The notes below the pieces were generated by a model, which saw only the letters and a list, made by a program, of their open reading frames with translations, had not been told where the DNA came from and made no database searches. A DNA stretch of 64,000 nt, from positions 186,001-250,000 of the forward strand of contig JAGTXK010000141.1 in NCBI GenBank assembly GCA_019096195.1, read 5' to 3'. How positions within the stretch are numbered: the stretch's first letter is position 1; each line of letters opens with the position of its first letter. This document shows, one piece after another, positions 58,542 through 64,000 of the stretch. A program made the position numbers and the translations under genes. Origin of the DNA: Boletus sp. NGJ (Eukaryota; Basidiomycota; Agaricomycetes; Boletales; Boletaceae).

Positions 58542-58871
58542 TCGATCATCGACATCATCCACTCTCATTTTCTTTTGTTTGTTGTCTTTTTCATTTTCAT
58601 TCTTCATCTTCTTTGCATTCCTCTGGCACATACATGCACACTGTACCATTACTACACGACTTTGCCCCCCTTTTTTCTATGCATTCCGGTATTCCATGAC
58701 GACGACATACGTACTAGACGTAAGGAAAACAAACAAACAAAGAGTTCATACACGGGAATCGCACAACATAAAGGATATTGTCAATAACATTTGATAGCGC
58801 CTCGACGACGTGAACAGTAGCCAGACTGAGCACGTCGTTTGACGATGATGCACGACAAAAAGAGGATGATG

Positions 58872-60559
58872 TTAGGTCACGCGCGTCTCGTCCAAACGCG
58901 CAAGGTCGTCTCTCGCGCCGAGCAACACTTCCTGCATACAGCAAACGTCAGCACGTCCTTGGTGCAGGGCAAGGCATCACCCACCGTCACGAGCGCCTGC
59001 CTCGCCTCGTCCTTGATTTCCTTCCACCGTCGCTCATATGCCCCCAACAGCTGCTCCCACTCGCCCTTCCGACCCATCCCCCCCGTGCGGATGATCGCCC
59101 GCAAGACAATGATTCCCGCGACCCATTCGACTTCGTCAGCTTCCCATGCCGCATCGCGCGCCATCATTTCTGAAAACGTGTCCGTCGCCACGGCCGTGGA
59201 CGGCAGTGGGGGCACGCCATACCCTAGCTCTTGGGGACGGTGGTGGTAGGCCGTGTTCCCGTTTGCACCCACAGTCACACCCACGCCAACGCCAGCACCA
59301 GCACCAGCATCCCCGCTCGCACCTCCGACGATGCCCAGCTCGATCGCGGCAGCGTGGATCTGCGCCCACTGCACATAATCCTTGCGTCGCTGTCTATCCG
59401 CCTTGATCCGCTCCATCTCGTCAGAGAGCGAGCCGTGTGCCGCGTTCGTCCCACTCGCGCTCGTACCGGAATTGGTGCTGGTGCTGATGGGGGCCCACAC
59501 GGAGGATTTGCGAAGGGCGATTTGGAGAGCGCGTGGGCCGGCGAGAGGACCGGAAACGTCCGCGTGAACGAGAGTGTTTGGAAAAAAGGCACAGATGTCG
59601 ACGAAGCGGCGGAGGAGCGCGAAGAGGACGTCGGTCTGCGCGTGTGCCGGCGCGTTCGGAGTAGATGCCGAGGCTGAACCTGATCCGGACGCGGATGCCG
59701 ATGCCGAGGTAGATGCCGAGGCAGACGAGGCGAGGAGGGACGTTGCCGCATCAAAGAGGGCGTGTACGACGGGCGTCAGCGGCGTCGGCGATGGATGCGA
59801 GGCTACAAAGGACTGGATGAGCGACGAGAGCGTCGGCGGGTCGATGGCATGCGTGACAAAGGCGTCGCGGAGTGCTGAGGGGGTCACGTTGAGCGCGATG
59901 GTGCTCGGCGAGGGAACCTGTACTTGAAGGGGCACGGCGGTTTGAAAGGTGAACTGGAGTTGTTGGCTGGATGGGCCAGGCTGGGGTTGTTGTTGTTGTG
60001 TGGTATGCGCATGCGAGTGTGAGTGCGAGTGCGAGCGCGGGTGGGAGCTCGGACCAGCGGTGGCGTCGGGTGCGTCAGCGGACGAAGCAAAGGACGTCGC
60101 GAGGGTTGGACTCCACGTGAGGCTGCCCGACGTCGACGCTGCCGTAGATTGTGAGGAGCGGCTGCCAAGCCAGCCGAGCACGACACACCTTTGTCGGACA
60201 GCTTCTTGGGTCGCGTTCGTCCTTCGAGCTTCCGCCTCGCGCGCCCGACGGTGTTCTTGTACCAATTGTATATTTGCTGAGGGAGGGTCGGGCCTTCAGG
60301 TTAGGGATGACAGGATACAGTCGAAACACACCTCGCGGAATCGCGGTTCAGCTTCGTCGACCCCTTGGAGATCCGGTGGTAGACCGAATCGAACGAGAAA
60401 CTCGCTCGCGCGGTCCAATGCGAATTTTTTTGCGTCGCCTCTGACATGGCCTCTCGTCCGAGTCTCAAACCCGCTGATGTGGCTCCGTAGAAAGACGAGC
60501 TGTTCTTCGGTGTATGCCTTGGGCAACCTGGGTTTGCTTACCCTGGGATCCCCGTCCAT
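58872..60559 (-). CDS. Uncharacterised basidiomycete protein with YNWYKNTVGR motif
   Basis: No known function. The first exon (60559 to about 60333) encodes a compact helical region: KAYTEEQLVFLRSHISGFE, HVRGDAKKFALDRASEFLVR, FGLPPDL. It splices to QIYNWYKNTVGRARE and then a long second exon. That region resembles the head of many agaricomycete hypothetical proteins, perhaps a DNA-binding-like helical fold (inference). The middle is low complexity (alternating His/Ser, poly-Gln, Ser/Ala runs), followed by a more ordered part: RKDYVQWAQIHAAAIELGI, DEVEWVAGIIVLRAIIRTGG, EWEQLLGAYERRWKEIKDEA. A 53-nt intron (58984-58932) leads to the last exon (EVLLGARDDLARLDETRVT). Start is uncertain up to 60610. 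Confidence 0.72.
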
Positions 60560-60690
60560 CGTCTGGATCATTTCAACTTGGTGCAGCCTCACCTCAGCCA
60601 CACAGATCACATCCCATGTTCGGAAACTGCCGAAAGATCGGATTCCATTAACGTGACTAGCGTATGTCTACGGTATAATGCACATTCCGT

Positions 60691-61958
60691 TCACTCCTCC
60701 AAAGGCTTGCGGCAGACGACCAGATACATGGGCGTAAAGAGCTGTCGAGTCCGTCAGTCACTGCTGTGCCGCAAGCCAACCACCTTACCTTGGTCTGTCC
60801 ACCCTCAACCAGCGCGTCGCATGCGATCCTGAGCGTCTCACACACCTCCCAAGTACCCTTAGGAACCAAGCCAAGCATCTCAAGGAGACGAAGTCCCGTG
60901 TGCGTCACAATCTGTCCACTCCGGCTGGTACGCCACACCAGGACGAGGTCCCACAGGGTCTGCGCTTTGCTCATGTCGCCTTCGAGTGGGTAATACCATG
61001 GAACCTGGTCCGATCGCTGTGCAAGATCCTCCTCGTGCTCAATCTTCAACCCAACATCGCAGAGTGCCTTGCGCGCATCTCTCAGCGGACGCATCTGCGG
61101 AATCCCATTCCCAATTTCCAGTCGGTGCGCGAGGTTTTTGTGCGAAGGGATAGATGGGTCCCAATCGTCGGTCATACACCACTCGTAGACACCAAACTAT
61201 GCACACGATAAGCTCGTGCCGCGAACAAGGACAACAATGCACTCACGACACCTCCAGGCTTGAGAACCTTCTTCATCTCGCCATAGATACTCTCCCACGA
61301 AGGTGCGTGGCAAGTAGCCTCAATGGCATACACTGAACCCCCATCTTAGCACCCTACCTCACCACGAAATGAAGAACAGCGCGCACCGGCATCAAACGAA
61401 TTCTCCCCAAATTGCTCCGCCAATTTCATAAAGTCACCCTGGACAAACGTGACCTGCTTCTCGAGGCCAGCACGTTTCGTATATTTCCTCGCCCGCTGAA
61501 CCTGGAATTCGTTGTTGTTGACACCAACAATGTTCACGTCGGTGAAGGTGGCGATCTCACGTGCGGGGCCCCCGACACCACACCCGACGTCGAGTACGCG
61601 CATACCAGGACGCAACTGCATCTGCGCGGCAAGATAGTGCTCATGACGCGCGAGCGCTTGGTAGAAGCCTTCCCCCTTGTAGAAGCGAGAGAAGTGGAAA
61701 GACGAACCCCAAGCGTACTCGTACACTTGGGTCGCACCGTCATAGTAACCTACAGGAAGAGATACGAGGTTAACACAGGAGAGAACCAACAAAAAAAAAA
61801 AAGGACAAACCATTGACAACGTCCGTATAGCTGCCAAGACGATTGTCGTGGTTGGTCTCGCTTTCCTGGTCGGGGTTCTTTTCCCAGTACTTGGTATAGT
61901 TGTCCATACGCTCTTTGACGCGTACGTCAGCCTGAGGTTGATTCTCACCAGCCAACAT
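60691..61958 (-). CDS. ERG6: Sterol 24-C-methyltransferase
   Basis: Uses S-adenosylmethionine to methylate C-24 of zymosterol in ergosterol synthesis; acts at the ER and lipid droplets. Seen in order: [33 protein letters not shown] (sterol-binding region), [33 protein letters not shown] (SAM-binding motif I), [33 protein letters not shown] and the C-terminal [10 protein letters not shown]. Five or so exons; the last stop is at 60691 after a VCRKPLEE end. The start [11 protein letters not shown] at 61958 is the only ATG after an upstream CT-rich leader, and a 5' UTR intron (GTAAGC... before it) is likely. It lies downstream of the P450 on the same strand. Confidence 0.93.
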
Positions 61959-62213
61959 ATTCTGCGGCGTTCCTTGCCAGTCAACTCACACAGGCCGTTT
62001 TATAAAATAAAAGAGCTTACGAGTTGGGAGAGATAGACAAGCAGTAAAGGAAAGAAGAGAGAAAGTGCTGAGGGGTTTTGTCGACCCGCTTTTCTTTTAA
62101 AGGGTAGCACAGAAAAGAAATCAGGTCATGTCTCGTCTAAACGGAAAATTTTGCGCAAAGTGGCACCATTTCTATGTAACAAATTGCCAAATCTGGAAAT
62201 ACATACGACACGT

Positions 62214-62219
62214 CACGTG
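62214..62219. promoter_or_regulatory. CACGTG motif upstream of ERG6
   Basis: A CACGTG within GTCACGTGCC, about 255 bp upstream of the ERG6 ATG. Fungal SREBP-type bHLH factors regulate sterol genes through E-box-like or SRE sites. The match is short and could be chance. Confidence 0.25.
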
Positions 62220-62696
62220 CCCGTCCCTTCGGGCCGTCTCGAGAGCTCAGAGCCCTCCGTTTGCGCCCAACGTTTCGCCTCGTTTTTTGGATTCCTACCG
62301 TTTGGAAGGACACAAACGGCCCTTGCTAACATGCACGGTGCGCCGTATCTACAACTTGAACCAGGACCAGCTAGATGTCATCACCGGCTGTCAAGCTCAA
62401 ACTCGGGTATCAACAGTCTCCTACAGCTACCGGTTCTCACAATCGCCATGTGACTTTGCCACATTTTTTTTTGCAGTCAATTTATTAGAAGCTCAGCGTT
62501 AACGTTACAGCCTCAAACAACGCCGGCGCGCTCCAGCGTGGTCAGAGCATACTCGCAGCAACCAACTGTTCGAGACTCGCTCCGTCCATGCCTTCCACTC
62601 TCGGCACGATATTGCATGGGAACGGAAGAGGATGTCTACACCCACCATCATCATCAGATCGCATGCAAGCATATATCAGAAACCGGAGAAAGGAAC

Positions 62697-64000
62697 CTAC
62701 ACCGCCAAACCGCTCGTAAACTCGGGCACCACCGGCACCTCGCGCCCATGCTCGTCCCTCGTCTTCGACACTGTAAACACCGCCAAGATGGTCGCCATCG
62801 CGAACCACATGGACGTATCCGCAAAGTACCTGCCTACACAAATACGCCGACCAAAGCCAAAGGCAATGTTTTGCGTGTCGTCTGACTTGAGAGTGCCGTC
62901 GTCATCGAGGAAGCGTTCGGGAAGGAATTCGAACGGTCGGGGGTACTTGGATTCGTTGTGTGCCATGGACCTGTAAGGGAGATACAGATCAGTGTGAGGT
63001 CGACAGATGAATGGGGAAAGGGGCACCAACCAGAGATTCGAGATGATGATGGCACCTGAATCCCATTAACTTTCGTGCACGCGCGCGTGCAACGGTGTTG
63101 AACGCACCTTTTGGTATGTAATATCCGTCGAAGACATCTGCGTCCGCCGCAGCATGAGGGACAGCTAGTCCAAAGAACTCGGCACTTGGGATGATGATGC
63201 TACATGGCAAGCCATTACTCACAAAGAGGTATGACGGGATTGTATCGCAAAGTTTCACGAAGGATAGCGTCGATGTAAGGCAACGACGGCCGGTCTTGAA
63301 TACAAGGCAATCTGCCCTTGCCAATGATCTCATCGATCTGCGCCTGCGCCTTCTTCTGGGCATCCGGAAACAGGACCATCATGAGGAAGAAGGTCAGGAT
63401 AACTGAATTCGACTTTGGACTTGGTCATCAACGATGCTAGTCATTGCATCTCATGCCATCAACGCACCGTCTCTGATGCAGCTGAGAGAAATGCATGAGA
63501 TGGATGAAGAAAGGAGCAGGAGAGCGGTAATTACCTAGGAACCCCGTTGCGGCGGCTTCTTTGAGACCTCGTGTCCACGCCGAGTCCGCAGGTATGCCTT
63601 CTTCCTCTGTTTTTTGAAGGGCATCGCATATCATGCTACAGCTGGCGCTTCCTGATTTCTGCTTACGATAATGAATGACGCCCTCTTGTCACGGATATTG
63701 AACATACTATCTTTTGCAACGAGTAATTGAACGGTTTTTCGACACATTCCTTGGCCCATATCCTCGACGAAGCGACGGTCCTTTTGAACGACATCCCAGG
63801 TAGCCACGAGGGAAGAGATGGGACTAACAACAAATTTGTCTGCATCGTACGGTGAATACGCTGCAGACTTACTTACGTCCAGGAATGGCACCGAAGATAA
63901 TTGATATGTCAAACCGCAAGGCATCAACTGCCACGTTGATCATATTCTTGACGATGTCCACGATCGGATCCTTGCGAGAAACAGGATCATAGTCATATAC
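62697..64000 (-). CDS. Cytochrome P450, 5' part cut by window edge
   Basis: Heme monooxygenase; substrate unknown. From the right edge down: VDALRFDISIIFGAIPG, LPSWLPGMSFKRT, KTEEEGIPADSAWTRGLKEA, AQAQIDEIIGKGRLP, LPYIDAILRETLRYNPVIPL (ExxR motif), a SNLW-type beta segment, FEFLPERFLDDDGTLKSDD (PERF) and FGFGRRICVGRYFADTSMWF (heme-binding Cys), ending FTSGLAV. These motifs are all intact, and about eight short exons can be joined. The style is that of the fungal O-methylsterigmatocystin oxidoreductase-like (CYP64/CYP5150-type) group, from memory. The N-terminal anchor lies beyond base 64000. The relic at 16786-18458 is its close paralogue. Confidence 0.88.

Overview
This is a eukaryotic window from a filamentous basidiomycete, most likely an agaricomycete. 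The genes are closely packed and cut by many 50-90 nt introns with GT-AG (sometimes GC-AG) borders. They include fungal families such as ERG6, DHH1, ATG11, RAD52, mL59, the glutamic peptidase fold and fungal P450s. From memory the protein texture resembles Rhizoctonia/Ceratobasidiaceae; that is an impression, not a search result. I reconstructed exon joins by hand from splice sites, reading frame and protein continuity.

Layout. 1-4.7 kb: a 6-phosphofructo-2-kinase cut by the left edge (-), an ALYREF/Yra1-like mRNA export adaptor (-) diverging from a bHLH factor (+), and a small four-helix membrane protein (+). A tRNA-Thr follows at 4.9 kb, then a gene-poor AT-rich stretch to 9.2 kb. 9.2-12.7 kb: a nuclear low-complexity protein and the mitochondrial GTPase MTG1. 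14.2-16.3 kb: an intron-bearing tRNA-Pro and the Golgi-ER SNARE Sec20 (-). 16.8-18.5 kb: a dead cytochrome P450. 21.2-22.8 kb: the DEAD-box helicase DHH1 (-). 24.6-27.6 kb: a broken glutamic peptidase (-), a TTAA-flanked hairpin element and a short-chain dehydrogenase (+). 29-37.4 kb: a DUF7729-like membrane protein, a DUF1769 protein and ATG11, all (+). 39.1-41.1 kb: a sugar transporter (+). 42.9-47.9 kb: PP1 catalytic subunit (-) and a large PH-domain protein (-). 50.7-51.5 kb: mitochondrial ribosomal protein mL59 (-). 53.8-55.8 kb: a second sugar transporter (-), paralogous to the first and divergent from RAD52 (56.2-58.5 kb, +). 58.9-62 kb: an uncharacterised basidiomycete protein (-) and ERG6 (-). 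62.7-64 kb: an intact-looking P450 (-) running off the right edge, paralogous to the dead copy.

The genes are mostly housekeeping (glycolytic control, mRNA export and decay, vesicle traffic, autophagy, DNA repair, sterol synthesis, mitochondrial translation). They do not form one pathway or an obvious biosynthetic cluster. Accessory content (P450 copies, peptidase relic, sugar transporters, hairpin element) sits in the looser stretches. I did not find a convincing new multi-gene system. The best leads are the hairpin element, the peptidase that has lost its catalytic Gln, the P450 live/dead pair, and GC-AG introns in three separate genes.
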